Below are positions 1 through 9,077 of a stretch of DNA of 33,817 nt, piece after piece. Where the stretch lies: positions 77,075 to 110,891 of the forward strand of contig NZ_KI914877.1 in assembly GCF_000520555.1 (NCBI RefSeq). Direction: 5' to 3'. Under the pieces are notes generated by a model, which saw only the letters and a list, made by a program, of their open reading frames with translations, ran no database searches and was not told where the DNA came from. This DNA comes from Arthrobacter sp. Br18. Its GTDB lineage: Bacteria > Actinomycetota > Actinomycetes > Actinomycetales > Micrococcaceae. Numbering within the stretch: the first letter of the stretch is position 1; each line of letters opens with the position of its first letter. The position numbers were made by a program, and so were the translations under genes.

Positions 1-86
1 GCGCTTGGATGCGTCCTCGCCCCGCCGCTGCTGTTCCAGCTCGCGGGCTAGGCTCGGCGGCGGGACCAGGCGCTCCAGGCCGGACT

Positions 87-884
87 CTAGAGGTGGACTA
101 CAACGTCTGCGCCCTCGCGGAGGGACGCGACCAATGCCTCCGCTGCTGCGCCTTCCTTCTGGCCCCTTACCTGCTCCTCAAGAGCGGGCCGTGCCTCGTC
201 GAAGGAGGGGAATTCCGATTCCTGGCCTTCGGGTCCGCCCGCCGCACCCTGCTGTGCCTTGACCTGCTCATACAGCTCCGAAAGCTCCTCTTCGGTGGCC
301 GTGGTCTCGCCGGCCTCCTCCGCGATGAGCTTGTCGACGCCGACCTGGGCTTCCACCTGGGACGTCACTTCTGCTTCATCGATGCCCTGCTCCGCAATGG
401 CGGCGATGACCTCTTCCTTCGACCCAAGCTGGCTCGACTCGATCAATTTTGCCCACGACGCATCGATTTCCTCGGTGGAAGCGGTGATGCCGCGCTTCTC
501 CACCTCCTGGACGAGGAGCTCACTGCCGATGAGGGTGTCGGCCGTTTGGGTTTTCAGTTGTTCCTGATCCACTTCCTCGCCGCTCATCTGCGACTGCGTG
601 GCCACCTGCTGGAACTGGCCCTCATACGACTTCGTGAACTGATCCTTGAGGATCTTCTCCCCGTTGACCTCCGCCACCACGTCGGGAATACCCTCGAGGT
701 CCGGCTCGGGCAGGGCCTCCTGTGCGGCGGCTTCTCCGCCCTCAGCGGCTTCTCCGCTGCCCTCGGCGGGAGCTTCCTGCTGGGTGTCGGATCCTTCCGA
801 CGGATTCTCGCTCGCTGCGCTGCAGCCTGCCACTGACACCGATCCGGCGAGAACCAGACCCATCAACCATTGCTTCTTCAACAT
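87..884 (-). CDS. SurA N-terminal-like lipoprotein
   Basis: Predicted secreted lipoprotein of 265 aa, probably a chaperone-like factor on the outer face of the membrane. The N-terminus has two lysines, a hydrophobic stretch and a lipobox VAGC with the lipidated Cys at residue 21. A Glu/Ala/Gly-rich linker runs from about 24 to 62. A helical region from about 66 (VAEVNGEKILKDQF) resembles the SurA/PrsA N-terminal domain. No parvulin PPIase domain is visible, so isomerase activity is unlikely. The start is ATG at 884, preceded by AAGGA in a good position and giving a proper signal peptide. A longer frame reaching 1058 would bury the signal peptide. It is divergent from pepN. The SurA-like call is from sequence pattern, and the role is inference. 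Confidence 0.8.
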   Translation of the reverse strand: MLKKQWLMGLVLAGSVSVAGCSAASENPSEGSDTQQEAPAEGSGEAAEGGEAAAQEALPEPDLEGIPDVVAEVNGEKILKDQFTKSYEGQFQQVATQSQMSGEEVDQEQLKTQTADTLIGSELLVQEVEKRGITASTEEIDASWAKLIESSQLGSKEEVIAAIAEQGIDEAEVTSQVEAQVGVDKLIAEEAGETTATEEELSELYEQVKAQQGAAGGPEGQESEFPSFDEARPALEEQVRGQKEGAAAEALVASLREGADVVVHL

Positions 885-1150
885 AATTTTCCTTACCTCT
901 AAACCTTTGATTGCAGCGGATAGCCGTGAACTTGTCGTGGCGACGAATTCGGACGGCTCGCCTGTGCGGATCGCCCCGACCTTCAAGGGCCCGGTGGAAA
1001 CGTCCGTGATCCCGGACTTCGATCGGCACGCGGGTGCCACGGCTTTTCCCGAAGACACCTACCGACATTAGTTCCTCCACCTTGGAGAAGTCTGGCAAAG
1101 GCCAGCAGAGGTGTCCTGCCGGCTGTTTCGGCACATGATTGAATGACCGG

Positions 1151-3766
1151 ATGGATAACGAGAACCTCACACGGGACGAAGCGGCGGTACGGTCGCGGCT
1201 CCTTCGGGTCGACGCGTACACCATCGCGCTCGACCTGCGCAACGCGGAGGATCCGCAGGCAACGGGTTTCCGGTCCCGGTGCACCATCACGTTCACCTGC
1301 GCCGAACCGGGTTCTTCGACCTTCCTTGATTTTCTCTCCGACGGCGTCGAAGCGGTCGAGCTGAACGGCGTGGAACTGGATGTCGACCCGACCCGCCGGG
1401 TAACGCGGATCCAGCTGGACGATCTGCGCGCACACAACACCGTGACGGTGGACGGCACAGCCCGGTACAGCCGCAGCGGTGAGGGTCTGCACCGCTTCGT
1501 GGACCCGGCGGACGGCTTGACCTACCTGTACACGCAGTTTGAGCCGGCGGACGCCCGCCGCGTGTTCGCCAATTTCGAGCAGCCCGACCTCAAGGCGTCC
1601 TTCACGTTCTCCGTACAGGCGCCGTCGTCGTGGTCGGTCGCATCGAACGCCGTCGTCGGCCGCCGCGAGGACCTCGGCGGGGACGCCACCGCGTGGTACT
1701 TCGAACCGACCTCGCGGATCTCCACCTACATCACCACGGTGCTGGCAGGCCCGTACCACCATGTGTCCGGCTCCTGGCACCCCGAGGACGTCACAGCAAC
1801 TCCGGCGGGCATCGAGCTAGGCCTGTACTGCAGGAAATCACTCGCCGGTTCCTTCGACCCCGAGGAACTCTTCGACATCACACGGCGCGGGCTGACGTTC
1901 TTCCACGGCCTGTTCGACTACCCGTACCCATTCGGGAAATATGACCAGGCCTTTGTTCCGGAGTACAACCTCGGTGCCATGGAGAATCCGGGCATGGTCA
2001 CCTTCACCGAGGATTACGTCTTCCGTTCGGCAGCGACGGCGGCCCAGCATGAGGCCCGGGCGAACACGATTCTGCACGAGATGGCCCACATGTGGTTCGG
2101 GGACCTCGTGACCATGGTGTGGTGGGACGATCTCTGGCTCAAGGAGTCGTTCGCCGACTACATGGGCGCGCTCGCCGTCGCCGAAGCCACCCGATGGGAC
2201 ACCTCGTGGATCAGCTTCGCGAACAAGCGCAAGGCGTGGGCGTATGTGCAGGACCAACTGCCGACCACGCATCCCATCGTTGCCGACATTCCGGACCTTG
2301 AAGCCGCCAAGCAGAACTTCGACGGCATCACGTATGCCAAGGGCGCCGCAGTGCTGAAGCAGCTCGTCGCCTTCTGCGGCTTCGACGCATTCATCGCCGC
2401 ATCGCGCAGCTACTTCCGGAAGCACGAGTTCTCCAACACCACGCTCGCCGATTTCCTCGACGCCCTCGCGGACGCGACCGGTGAGGACATGAGCACCTGG
2501 GCCCGGCAGTGGCTCCAGACCTCGGGGGTCTCCACCCTGCAAACGGAGAGTACGCTCGACGACGACGGCGCCTACGCGTCCTTCACCGTGCGGCAGGACG
2601 CCACCGACCCCGTCACCGGTGAGGAGCGGCCGCGCGCGCACACCGTGCGGCTGGGGCTGTATTCGTACGACACCGCCGGCGACCTCGTCCGCACGGCGTC
2701 GGAGCAGGTCACACTCTCCGGGACACTCACCCGCGTTCCTGCGCTGCACGGCGTTCGCCAGGCGGATCTGCTCATTCCGAACGACGACGACCTCACGTAC
2801 GCGCAACTGCGCTTCGACGAGCGCTCGCAGGCTACCCTGATGGAGGCGGTGGACCGGGTACGGGATCCCCTGGCCAGGGCCACGTGCCTGGCGGCTCTCT
2901 GGTCCACCACGCGCGATGCCCACCTCAGCCCGGAGGATTACCTGACGGCCGTGGAGCGTGCGGCGCCACGGGAGACCGGCGTCGGCGTCCTGCAGGTGAT
3001 TCTCGCGAACGCGCGGACCGCAATCGAGCGGTTGTCCCCTGCCGCAGTGAGGCCGGCGCTCCGGCACCGGTACGCGACCCTGCTGGAGGACGGCCTGACG
3101 GCGTCCGGACAGGGCTCCGACCTGCAGCTCGCCTGGGCGCGCGCCCTGGCCGGGGCGGGGCGCAGTTCCGCGGGCCCCACCGTGCTACTCAGGGCGCTGC
3201 TCGACGGCACCGCCGTTGTTCCCGGGCTGAAGGTCGACGCCGAGCTGAGATGGATGTTCCTGCAGGCGCTGGCTGCGCACGGACTCACGTCCGTCGATGA
3301 GCTCGAAAACGAACTCGCCTCCGACAACACCGCCTTCGGCAGGGTGGGGTTCACCCTAGCGTCCGCTGCCTTTCCGGATCCGGCGGTGAAGCAGGCCGCG
3401 TGGCAGGAGGCGATGTTCGGCAACCTGCTCTCCAACGACCTTCTCAGCGCCACGATCGAGGGCTTCACGCTGGGAGGCGTCGGGCTGAGTGCACCCTTCG
3501 ACACCCGCTACTTCGACTCCATTGCCGATGTATGGCAGCTCCGGGGGATCGAAATGGCGAGCCGGGCAGTGCGCGGACTGTATCCGGGCGGCCACGACCT
3601 CGACGGGAGTACGGATGCAGCAGCCCATCCCGCAGTGCGTGCTACCGACCGTTGGCTGGCAGGCACCAGCACTGCTCCACTCGCGCTGCGCCGGATCGTC
3701 ATTGAAGAGCGGGACCACCTCCTCCGTGCACTACGAGCCCAACAGGCCGCTAGCCCCGCCGGATAA
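1151..3766 (+). CDS. pepN: Aminopeptidase N (M1 family zinc metallopeptidase)
   Basis: Cytosolic zinc aminopeptidase that removes N-terminal residues from peptides during protein turnover. It is 871 aa from ATG 1151, the usual length for actinobacterial PepN. Visible motifs are the exopeptidase signature GAMEN at 275-279 and the zinc site HEMAH at 309-313, with the third ligand Glu at 332 (LKESF), which is the HExxH-x18-E pattern. The second half is the helical ERAP1-like C-terminal domain. An in-frame TTG at 1139 would add four residues. Neither start has a strong ribosome binding site. ATG 1151 is chosen because MDNENLTRDEA matches how family members usually begin. The gene is transcribed alone, with a hairpin terminator 18 bp downstream. 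Confidence 0.95.
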   Translation: MDNENLTRDEAAVRSRLLRVDAYTIALDLRNAEDPQATGFRSRCTITFTCAEPGSSTFLDFLSDGVEAVELNGVELDVDPTRRVTRIQLDDLRAHNTVTVDGTARYSRSGEGLHRFVDPADGLTYLYTQFEPADARRVFANFEQPDLKASFTFSVQAPSSWSVASNAVVGRREDLGGDATAWYFEPTSRISTYITTVLAGPYHHVSGSWHPEDVTATPAGIELGLYCRKSLAGSFDPEELFDITRRGLTFFHGLFDYPYPFGKYDQAFVPEYNLGAMENPGMVTFTEDYVFRSAATAAQHEARANTILHEMAHMWFGDLVTMVWWDDLWLKESFADYMGALAVAEATRWDTSWISFANKRKAWAYVQDQLPTTHPIVADIPDLEAAKQNFDGITYAKGAAVLKQLVAFCGFDAFIAASRSYFRKHEFSNTTLADFLDALADATGEDMSTWARQWLQTSGVSTLQTESTLDDDGAYASFTVRQDATDPVTGEERPRAHTVRLGLYSYDTAGDLVRTASEQVTLSGTLTRVPALHGVRQADLLIPNDDDLTYAQLRFDERSQATLMEAVDRVRDPLARATCLAALWSTTRDAHLSPEDYLTAVERAAPRETGVGVLQVILANARTAIERLSPAAVRPALRHRYATLLEDGLTASGQGSDLQLAWARALAGAGRSSAGPTVLLRALLDGTAVVPGLKVDAELRWMFLQALAAHGLTSVDELENELASDNTAFGRVGFTLASAAFPDPAVKQAAWQEAMFGNLLSNDLLSATIEGFTLGGVGLSAPFDTRYFDSIADVWQLRGIEMASRAVRGLYPGGHDLDGSTDAAAHPAVRATDRWLAGTSTAPLALRRIVIEERDHLLRALRAQQAASPAG

Positions 3767-3784
3767 AGGTGCCGGTTAAAGGGA

Positions 3785-3815
3785 AAGAGCCACGCCGCCG
3801 GGCGTGACTCTTCCT
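3785..3815. terminator. Bidirectional hairpin terminator between pepN and rpmE2
   Basis: A 12-bp stem (3785-3796 with 3801-3812, one C/A mismatch) closes a 4-nt GCCG loop. On the plus strand it ends in CTTCC, and on the minus strand it is followed by TTTCCC. It sits between two convergent genes, so it probably ends transcription from both sides. Confidence 0.7.
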
Positions 3816-3858
3816 CGCTGACCACAGCCGGGCCGGACCCGGTGTGTCCGCCGCAAAC

Positions 3859-4116
3859 CTATTTTTTGGCGCCGAAGCCCTTGAAGCGGGCGTTGAAGCG
3901 CTCCACGCGGCCGGCGGAGTCCATGATCCGCTGCTTGCCGGTGTAGAACGGGTGGGACTCGGAAGAGATCTCCACCTCGATGAGCGGGTAGGTGTTGCCG
4001 TCCTCCCATTCGATGGTCTTCTTCGAGGTGGCCGTCGACTTCGTCAGGAACGCCTTGTCGGAGGCGAGGTCGCGGAAGACGATCGACTGGTACTTGGGGT
4101 GGATATCAGACTTCAC
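3859..4116 (-). CDS. rpmE2: 50S ribosomal protein L31 type B
   Basis: Ribosomal protein L31 of 85 aa, part of the large subunit near the central protuberance. The sequence [10 protein letters not shown]...FYTGKQ...[10 protein letters not shown] is typical of L31. It contains no cysteine, so the zinc-ribbon CxxC of the C+ form is absent and this is the zinc-independent type B paralogue. The start is GTG at 4116 with AGAAGG about 8 nt upstream. In many bacteria type B L31 is repressed by Zur, but I could not recognise a clean Zur palindrome here. A 6-bp hairpin (4136-4153) lies in the leader. Confidence 0.95.
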   Translation of the reverse strand: MKSDIHPKYQSIVFRDLASDKAFLTKSTATSKKTIEWEDGNTYPLIEVEISSESHPFYTGKQRIMDSAGRVERFNARFKGFGAKK

Positions 4117-4222
4117 AGGAATACCTTCTCTGGTTGCCTGGATTTTGCCAGGCACTGGTGATTGAAAGTTGGATCGGCCGCGGGGACCAACCAGCCATAC
4201 TACCGCACGCGGGTGGGCTGTG

Positions 4223-5059
4223 CTAAAGCGGCCTGTCCGTCCCTCCGACGGGCGTCCTGTCCCTGCACTCCCAGAAGGCGACGGCGGCAGCGGCGGCCAC
4301 ATTGAGCGAATCAACGCCCCCGTGCATGGGGATCAGTACCGCAGCATCGGCTGAGGCGAGCGCAGCCTGGGACAAGCCGCCTCCTTCGGTACCGAGCAGC
4401 AGGGCAAGCCGACCGTGCCGTTCAGCAGCGAACTCCTCGATTCCCACCGCTCCCGGGGTGAGGGCGAGCGCACCGACCGCAAAACCGGACTCCCGCAGCA
4501 GTCCCAGGCCGAGCGGCCAGTCCACCAGACGCGCCCACGGGACCTGGAAGACACTGCCCATGCTGACGCGGATTGCCCTGCGGTAGAGCGGATCGGCACA
4601 TCCCGGGCTGAGCAGCACGGCGTCGATTCCCAGTGCGGCGGCCGAACGGAACAGTGCCCCGAGGTTGGTGTGGTCCACGATGTCCTCGAGCACCGCCACG
4701 CGGGTAGCACCTTCCAGCACCGCCTCCAGATCCCTCGGAGCGGGCCGGTTCATCGCCGCAAGCGCCCCACGATGCAGGTGGAAGCCCGTGATGCCCTCGA
4801 GGATGTCCGGGTCACCCACGAACGCCGGCACACCAGGAAACCGCTGGAGAACGTCCTCAACTTCGGGGAGCCACTTTTCGGTGAGCAGGAACGAACGCGG
4901 CGTATGTCCGGCCGTAACGGCCCTGCGGAGCACTTTCGGACCCTCGGCAATGTAGAGCCCCGCAGCGGGCTCGGTGCGTCGGCGCAACTGGCTGTCAGTC
5001 AGGCCGCGGTAGTCGGTCAGGCGGGAATCGTCCGGGCCCTCAAGCCGAATGCGGGGCAT
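4223..5059 (-). CDS. TrmH/SpoU family RNA 2'-O-methyltransferase
   Basis: SAM-dependent ribose methyltransferase of 278 aa, likely acting on rRNA or tRNA. The N-terminal ~110 residues match the substrate-binding SpoU_sub_bind domain ([12 protein letters not shown]). The C-terminal part is the trefoil-knot SPOUT domain with three motifs: motif 1 [13 protein letters not shown] at 132-144, motif 2 [11 protein letters not shown] at 220-230, and motif 3 [13 protein letters not shown] at 243-255. The knot motifs make the family certain, but the target nucleotide cannot be read from sequence. It starts 28 nt after the stop of the upstream ABC ATPase gene, so the two are probably co-transcribed. Confidence 0.92.
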   Translation of the reverse strand: MPRIRLEGPDDSRLTDYRGLTDSQLRRRTEPAAGLYIAEGPKVLRRAVTAGHTPRSFLLTEKWLPEVEDVLQRFPGVPAFVGDPDILEGITGFHLHRGALAAMNRPAPRDLEAVLEGATRVAVLEDIVDHTNLGALFRSAAALGIDAVLLSPGCADPLYRRAIRVSMGSVFQVPWARLVDWPLGLGLLRESGFAVGALALTPGAVGIEEFAAERHGRLALLLGTEGGGLSQAALASADAAVLIPMHGGVDSLNVAAAAAVAFWECRDRTPVGGTDRPL

Positions 5060-5087
5060 CAGCGGGAATCCGTGACCTGGCGCTGCT

Positions 5088-5870
5088 TCACCGTGCGACG
5101 GCGCTGTACCGGCCGTTGATCCGGCTGACGCTGAGCGGAAGATCGAACGCGGCGCTGAGGTTGTCCTCGGTCAGGACGCCGTCGATCGGGCCGGACGCAA
5201 CAATCCCGCCCTCACGGAGCAGCATCGCGTGGGTGAAGCCGGGGGGCACTTCCTCGAGGTGATGGGTCACGAGAACCAGGGCCGGTGCCTCCTCATCCCG
5301 GGCAAGACCGGTGAGCCTGCGGATCAGGTCCTCCCGGCCTGCGAGGTCGAGGCCCGCGGCAGGTTCGTCGAGCAGGAGCAGCTCCGGATCAGCCATCAGC
5401 GCGCGCGCGATCTGAACGCGCTTCCGCTCACCCTCGCTCAGCGAAGCGAACGGCCGGTTCATGAAAGTGGACATGCCCCAGGCATCCAGCAGGCGGAAGG
5501 CCCGCCGTTCGTCAAGCCGCTCATACTGTTCACGCCAGCGCCCGGTCACGCCGTAGGAGGCAGTCACCACCACGTTCAGGACGGTTTCGTGTTCGGGGAT
5601 CTGGGTGGCAAGCGCTGCCGAAGCCAGCCCGATGCGGGGACGCAGTTCGAAGACATCCACCGCCCCCATCACCTCGTCGAGGATTCCCGCGACGCCGCTC
5701 GTGGGGTGGATCCGTGCGCCTGCTACCTGCAGGAGGGTCGTCTTCCCGGCACCGTTGGGGCCCATCACCACCCAGCGCTGACCGTCGCGCACCTGCCAGT
5801 CGATACTGTCCAGCAGGGTTTTGCCGCCCCGGACGATGCTCACTCCCGCCAGTTCCAGAACGTCACTCAT
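5088..5870 (-). CDS. ABC transporter ATP-binding protein, no adjacent permease
   Basis: Single nucleotide-binding domain of 260 aa. Walker A GPNGAGKT is at 37-44, the signature LSEGE at 144-148, Walker B LLLLDEP at 164-170, and the switch histidines at 203-204. No membrane subunit is encoded nearby, so its partner, if any, is elsewhere. It resembles orphan ATPases of the YlmA/ModF type, but the substrate is unknown. The start is ATG 5870. There is no Shine-Dalgarno sequence in front of it, and a TAGTGT-like -10 element ends about 8 nt upstream on the minus strand, so the transcript may be leaderless. It is divergent from serB and precedes the TrmH gene. Confidence 0.88.
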   Translation of the reverse strand: MSDVLELAGVSIVRGGKTLLDSIDWQVRDGQRWVVMGPNGAGKTTLLQVAGARIHPTSGVAGILDEVMGAVDVFELRPRIGLASAALATQIPEHETVLNVVVTASYGVTGRWREQYERLDERRAFRLLDAWGMSTFMNRPFASLSEGERKRVQIARALMADPELLLLDEPAAGLDLAGREDLIRRLTGLARDEEAPALVLVTHHLEEVPPGFTHAMLLREGGIVASGPIDGVLTEDNLSAAFDLPLSVSRINGRYSAVAR

Positions 5871-5965
5871 GGGACTAGACACTAGGCTAATAGGCGGGCA
5901 CTTGGCGAAACCGTGCGGGCGGGACGCATGGGCCCCATCTCGAACGAGCACCCGCCGGAGGAACA

Positions 5966-6931
5966 ATGGACCGCGACTACCGGGTAGTCAGCTATGGCAC
6001 TGCCCTCACCGGGAGCAGGCTCTTCCGGGTGCGCTCCGCCGTGACCGCCGTCGGCGGGGTCATCACCGGCATCGGGGACGCTTCGGGAATCGGCTATACC
6101 GGCCAGGCGCTTTCCGTCACCTATGGCGGGACGGCGGACGGCCTGCGCGCAGCGGTGACCGGAGCATTGCAGCACCAGCCGACGGACAGCGACGGCACCT
6201 CCGCTGGCACAGAGGGCGGCGCTCGTGGACATTCCCGCACCACCCTTTCCGTCCCCTGCGACGCCGGCACCGCCGTCGTGCCTGCGCCGGTCTTCGGACC
6301 GGGCCGGAAGCTGCTGATCATGGACGTCGATTCGACGCTGATCAAGCAGGAGGTGATCGAACTCCTGGCCGCCTATGCGGGAAAGGAAATCGACGTCGCG
6401 GAGGTGACCGAAAGGGCCATGCGCGGCGAGCTCGACTTCGCCGAGAGCCTTCACGCGAGGGTTGCCACCCTGGCCGGACTGCCAGCGTCGGTGATCGACG
6501 CGGCGGGCAGGAGTATAGAACTCAGCGAAGGCGCTGAGGTCCTCGTCGATGCCTTTCTCAACGCCGGACACCACGTCGCCGCGGTCTCCGGCGGCTTCAC
6601 CCAGCTGCTGCGGCCGCTGGCACGGCGTCTGAAGCTCACCTACGCCGGCGCCAACCTGCTTGAGATTGTTGACGGCACGCTCACCGGCCGGGTGACCGGC
6701 CCGGTGGTGGACCGCGCCGCCAAGGAGCGCGCTCTCCGGCAGTGGGCCGCCAACGCCGGCATCCCGCTCGAACGGACGATCGCCGTCGGGGACGGCGCCA
6801 ACGACATCGACATGGTGTCGGCCTCCGGTTTCGGCGTCGCCTTTCGCGCGAAACCTGCGCTTCGGGAGGTGGCGTCCGCCACCGTCGATATGCCGTTCCT
6901 CGACGTCGTCCGCCACTTCGCGGGGCTCTGA
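5966..6931 (+). CDS. serB: Phosphoserine phosphatase
   Basis: Catalyses the last step of serine synthesis, O-phospho-L-serine to L-serine. It is a 321-aa HAD-superfamily enzyme. An N-terminal ACT-like regulatory region covers about residues 1-75, followed by a poorly conserved linker. The catalytic domain starts with motif I DVDST at 120-124 (nucleophile D120, acid/base D122), continues with motif II AVSGGFT, and ends with motif IV GDGAND at 275-280. ATG 5966 has a strong GGAGGAAC site. It is convergent with the atypical SDR gene, 36 nt away. Confidence 0.95.
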   Translation: MDRDYRVVSYGTALTGSRLFRVRSAVTAVGGVITGIGDASGIGYTGQALSVTYGGTADGLRAAVTGALQHQPTDSDGTSAGTEGGARGHSRTTLSVPCDAGTAVVPAPVFGPGRKLLIMDVDSTLIKQEVIELLAAYAGKEIDVAEVTERAMRGELDFAESLHARVATLAGLPASVIDAAGRSIELSEGAEVLVDAFLNAGHHVAAVSGGFTQLLRPLARRLKLTYAGANLLEIVDGTLTGRVTGPVVDRAAKERALRQWAANAGIPLERTIAVGDGANDIDMVSASGFGVAFRAKPALREVASATVDMPFLDVVRHFAGL

Positions 6932-6967
6932 CGCCAGTCCCCCGACGACTGCGCGTCCCCCGGCAGG

Positions 6968-7717
6968 TCAGCTCTTGGCGATGAAGTCCTGTGCTCCCCC
7001 CACATATTCGGTGTGGCCGGAGGGAACGTCTGCGGTCACGATCCGGACGATCTCCGCGGCGAATTCGGACACCGAATAGAGCCGGCCTGCCTCCTCGCGG
7101 CGTGCCTCGATGGCGCCGGGGGTGGCGCGGTCGAGGAGCGTGGCAGTAACCGTTCCCTCGATCATGTCGCCCGACACCACGACCAGGGAGATGCCCTTCG
7201 CCTCCAGCTCCGGAATGAGAGCGCGCAGGGCATCCTCACCCGCGCGTTTGCTCCGGGCCACGGGCTCGTAGGCTTCCATGGTTTCGACAGTGTTGATGAA
7301 GTGCGCCTGATGGCTGGTGATGAACACGATGCGCGAGCCTGCCGGCATTACGTCCGCTGCCGCCTTCACCATGGAGACCTGCGCATCCCGGTTGAGTTTC
7401 AGCGCGTAGTCCTCGCCCATGGTGGTTTCCATCCCACCGGAAGCGTTGAGGACCAGCAGGTTCAGCACCCCGAAGTTCTCCCGTGCCGCAGCGATCAACG
7501 CTGCCGCGCCGTCCGGAGCCGTGAGGTCCGCACCGACTGCAACGGCTTTCCCCCCGCCGGCTTCGATTGCCGCCACCACCTTGCTGGCCCGCGGCGCCTT
7601 CTGGCGGTAGTTCACCACCACGGCGGCGCCCTCCGCCGCCAGGAGCTGGGCGACGTCGGCCCCGATCCCCCGTGATGACCCTGTGACGATTGCTCCTGTG
7701 CCGTTCAACGTACCCAT
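6968..7717 (-). CDS. Atypical short-chain dehydrogenase/reductase
   Basis: SDR-fold protein of 249 aa. The cofactor motif TGSSRGIG is at 12-19 and a LNASGG segment at 90-95. The catalytic Ser region is FITSHQ (S135). The usual YxxxK is changed: lysine is at 157, but the position four residues before it is Val153 (V-A-R-S-K), and the nearest tyrosine is Tyr150. Activity as a classical oxidoreductase is therefore uncertain. Start ATG 7717 has AAAGGAAC upstream. It lies 98 nt after fabG on the same strand, possibly in one operon. I have seen this variant in other actinobacteria only by memory. The function is unknown. Confidence 0.85.
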   Translation of the reverse strand: MGTLNGTGAIVTGSSRGIGADVAQLLAAEGAAVVVNYRQKAPRASKVVAAIEAGGGKAVAVGADLTAPDGAAALIAAARENFGVLNLLVLNASGGMETTMGEDYALKLNRDAQVSMVKAAADVMPAGSRIVFITSHQAHFINTVETMEAYEPVARSKRAGEDALRALIPELEAKGISLVVVSGDMIEGTVTATLLDRATPGAIEARREEAGRLYSVSEFAAEIVRIVTADVPSGHTEYVGGAQDFIAKS

Positions 7718-7815
7718 GTGTTGTTCCTTTTCCGGATTTCTGCGAAGTCTTTCAGCGGGTCGTACGAATGTATTGCCCGGCGGGTGTCGTGCCCGGCCTC
7801 TCCTGGGCGGGCGCC

Positions 7816-8580
7816 CTAATGGCCCATGCCGAGGCCGCCGTCAACGGGGATCACGGCTCCCGAGATATAGGAGGCATCGTTGCCTGCGATCCAGGTGACC
7901 ACCTTCGCCACCTCCTCGGGGGACGCGAACCTTCCCGCGGGGATGGTGGCGAGGTAGTTCTTCCGCGTGTCCTCGGGCAGCGCCGCCGTCATGTCGGTGT
8001 CGACGAAGCCGGGAGCCACGACGTTGGCGGTGATTCCGCGGGAGCCGAGTTCCCGGGTCAGCGACCGCGCGATTCCCACCAGCCCGGCCTTCGACGCGGA
8101 GTAGTTGATCTGGCCGGGCGCTCCATACAGCGCCGTCACCGACGAGATCAGCACGACACGTCCTCTACGGAGCCGCATCATCCCCTTGGAGGCGCGCTGG
8201 ACGACGCGGAACGCCCCTGTGAGGTTGGTGTCGACGACGTCGGTGAAGTCCGTCTCACTCATGCGCAGCAGGAGCGTGTCCCGCGTGATGCCTGCATTCG
8301 CGACGAGCACCTCGACGGGGCCGTGGGCGGCCTCCACCTCCGTGAAGGCCGCATCGATCTGCTCCATGCTGGTGACGTCGGCCCGAACCCCGAGCATTCC
8401 CGCGGGTACCTCTCCGCTCCGGTAGGTAACCGCGACCCTGTCACCACCGGCGAGGAACGCCTGCGCGATGGCGAGGCCGATGCCACGGTTGCCGCCCGTC
8501 ACCAGGACGCTCCGTCCTGCCTGAGTCTCCGTGCTCTGGTTTTCCGCCTGCACCAGGCCCTCCGCTTTTCCGGGACACAT
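7816..8580 (-). CDS. fabG: 3-oxoacyl-ACP reductase (FabG-type SDR)
   Basis: NADPH-dependent reduction of 3-oxoacyl-ACP in type II fatty acid synthesis, cytosolic. The 254-aa protein has a TGGNRGIG cofactor loop at 28-35, NAG at 95-97, a catalytic Ser at 147, and Y160 and K164 of YSASK. The C-terminus NDASYISGAVIPVDGG is typical of FabG. The start is set at ATG 8580 because AGGTGGG lies just upstream. A GTG at 8589 has no such site. The first ~22 residues form a tail outside the fold, so a shorter form is possible. It is most similar to the mycobacterial FabG1/MabA type, but no inhA homologue follows. Confidence 0.9.
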   Translation of the reverse strand: MCPGKAEGLVQAENQSTETQAGRSVLVTGGNRGIGLAIAQAFLAGGDRVAVTYRSGEVPAGMLGVRADVTSMEQIDAAFTEVEAAHGPVEVLVANAGITRDTLLLRMSETDFTDVVDTNLTGAFRVVQRASKGMMRLRRGRVVLISSVTALYGAPGQINYSASKAGLVGIARSLTRELGSRGITANVVAPGFVDTDMTAALPEDTRKNYLATIPAGRFASPEEVAKVVTWIAGNDASYISGAVIPVDGGLGMGH

Positions 8581-8639
8581 TGTGCCCACCTAGACGTTGT
8601 CAAAGTATCCCGTCGATCCTAGCGGCGAGCCTCCCAACT

Positions 8640-8668
8640 TTAACAAAGGGGCCCGCGGTGAGACAATA
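8640..8668 (+). promoter_or_regulatory. Candidate sigma-70 promoter for the DUF3099-SURF1 operon
   Basis: TTAACA at 8640-8645 and ACAATA at 8663-8668 are separated by 17 bp, giving a start point about 15 nt before the DUF3099 ribosome binding site. The match to consensus is moderate and there is no other support. Confidence 0.35.
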
Positions 8669-8690
8669 GATGCAGTCCCTACGGAGTGTG

Positions 8691-9077
8691 ATGAGTAAGC
8701 AAACAAGGCAGCGTAAGCACGGCCCGGATGTCCACAGTATCTCCGATGCACGCGAGTCCCACAGCGACGAGATGCGCTCACGGATGATCAAGTATTCGAT
8801 TTCGATGGGAATCCGGCTCGTCTGTTTCGTCCTCGTGTTCGTTGTCGAGGGCTGGCTCCAGTGGGTCATGATCGCCGGGGCGGTCTTCCTGCCCTACTTC
8901 GCCGTGATCTTCGCCAACGGCGGCAGCGATACCAGTGATATCCGCCACAGCGATGCCCTTCTGGACCGTGCGCCGGTGCGCGAAATCGAAGCTCGGGTGA
9001 GTGATGCTGAACCGAATTCCCGGGACGACGTCCTGTCCGGTGAGATCGTCGACGAGGAACATTCGCGGCATGCCTGA
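8691..9077 (+). CDS. DUF3099 domain membrane protein
   Basis: Actinobacterial small membrane protein of 128 aa. A charged N-terminus of about 35 residues is followed by two hydrophobic segments (about 36-56 and 60-78, MGIRLVCFVLVFVV and WVMIAGAVFLPYFAVIF), then an acidic soluble tail. This matches DUF3099, whose function is unknown. ATG 8691 is chosen over 8670 because ACGGAG lies 5 nt before it. The stop overlaps the next gene by 8 nt, so the two are translationally linked and precede SURF1, which suggests, without proving, a membrane or respiratory role. Confidence 0.88.
   Translation: MSKQTRQRKHGPDVHSISDARESHSDEMRSRMIKYSISMGIRLVCFVLVFVVEGWLQWVMIAGAVFLPYFAVIFANGGSDTSDIRHSDALLDRAPVREIEARVSDAEPNSRDDVLSGEIVDEEHSRHA

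Noticed and set aside
1-87. A 29-codon open minus-strand frame running off the left edge
   Set aside because: No in-frame ATG, GTG or TTG precedes it and it resembles no family I know. The left 86 bases could be a gene edge or spacer.
1838-3067. 409-aa minus-strand reading frame opposite pepN
   Set aside because: It lies wholly within the aminopeptidase gene, is rich in Arg/Gly/Val as expected of a GC-rich antisense frame, and shows no domain.
4117-4222. Zur operator before rpmE2
   Set aside because: Type B L31 genes are often Zur-regulated, but no clear AT-rich palindrome of the expected kind is visible.
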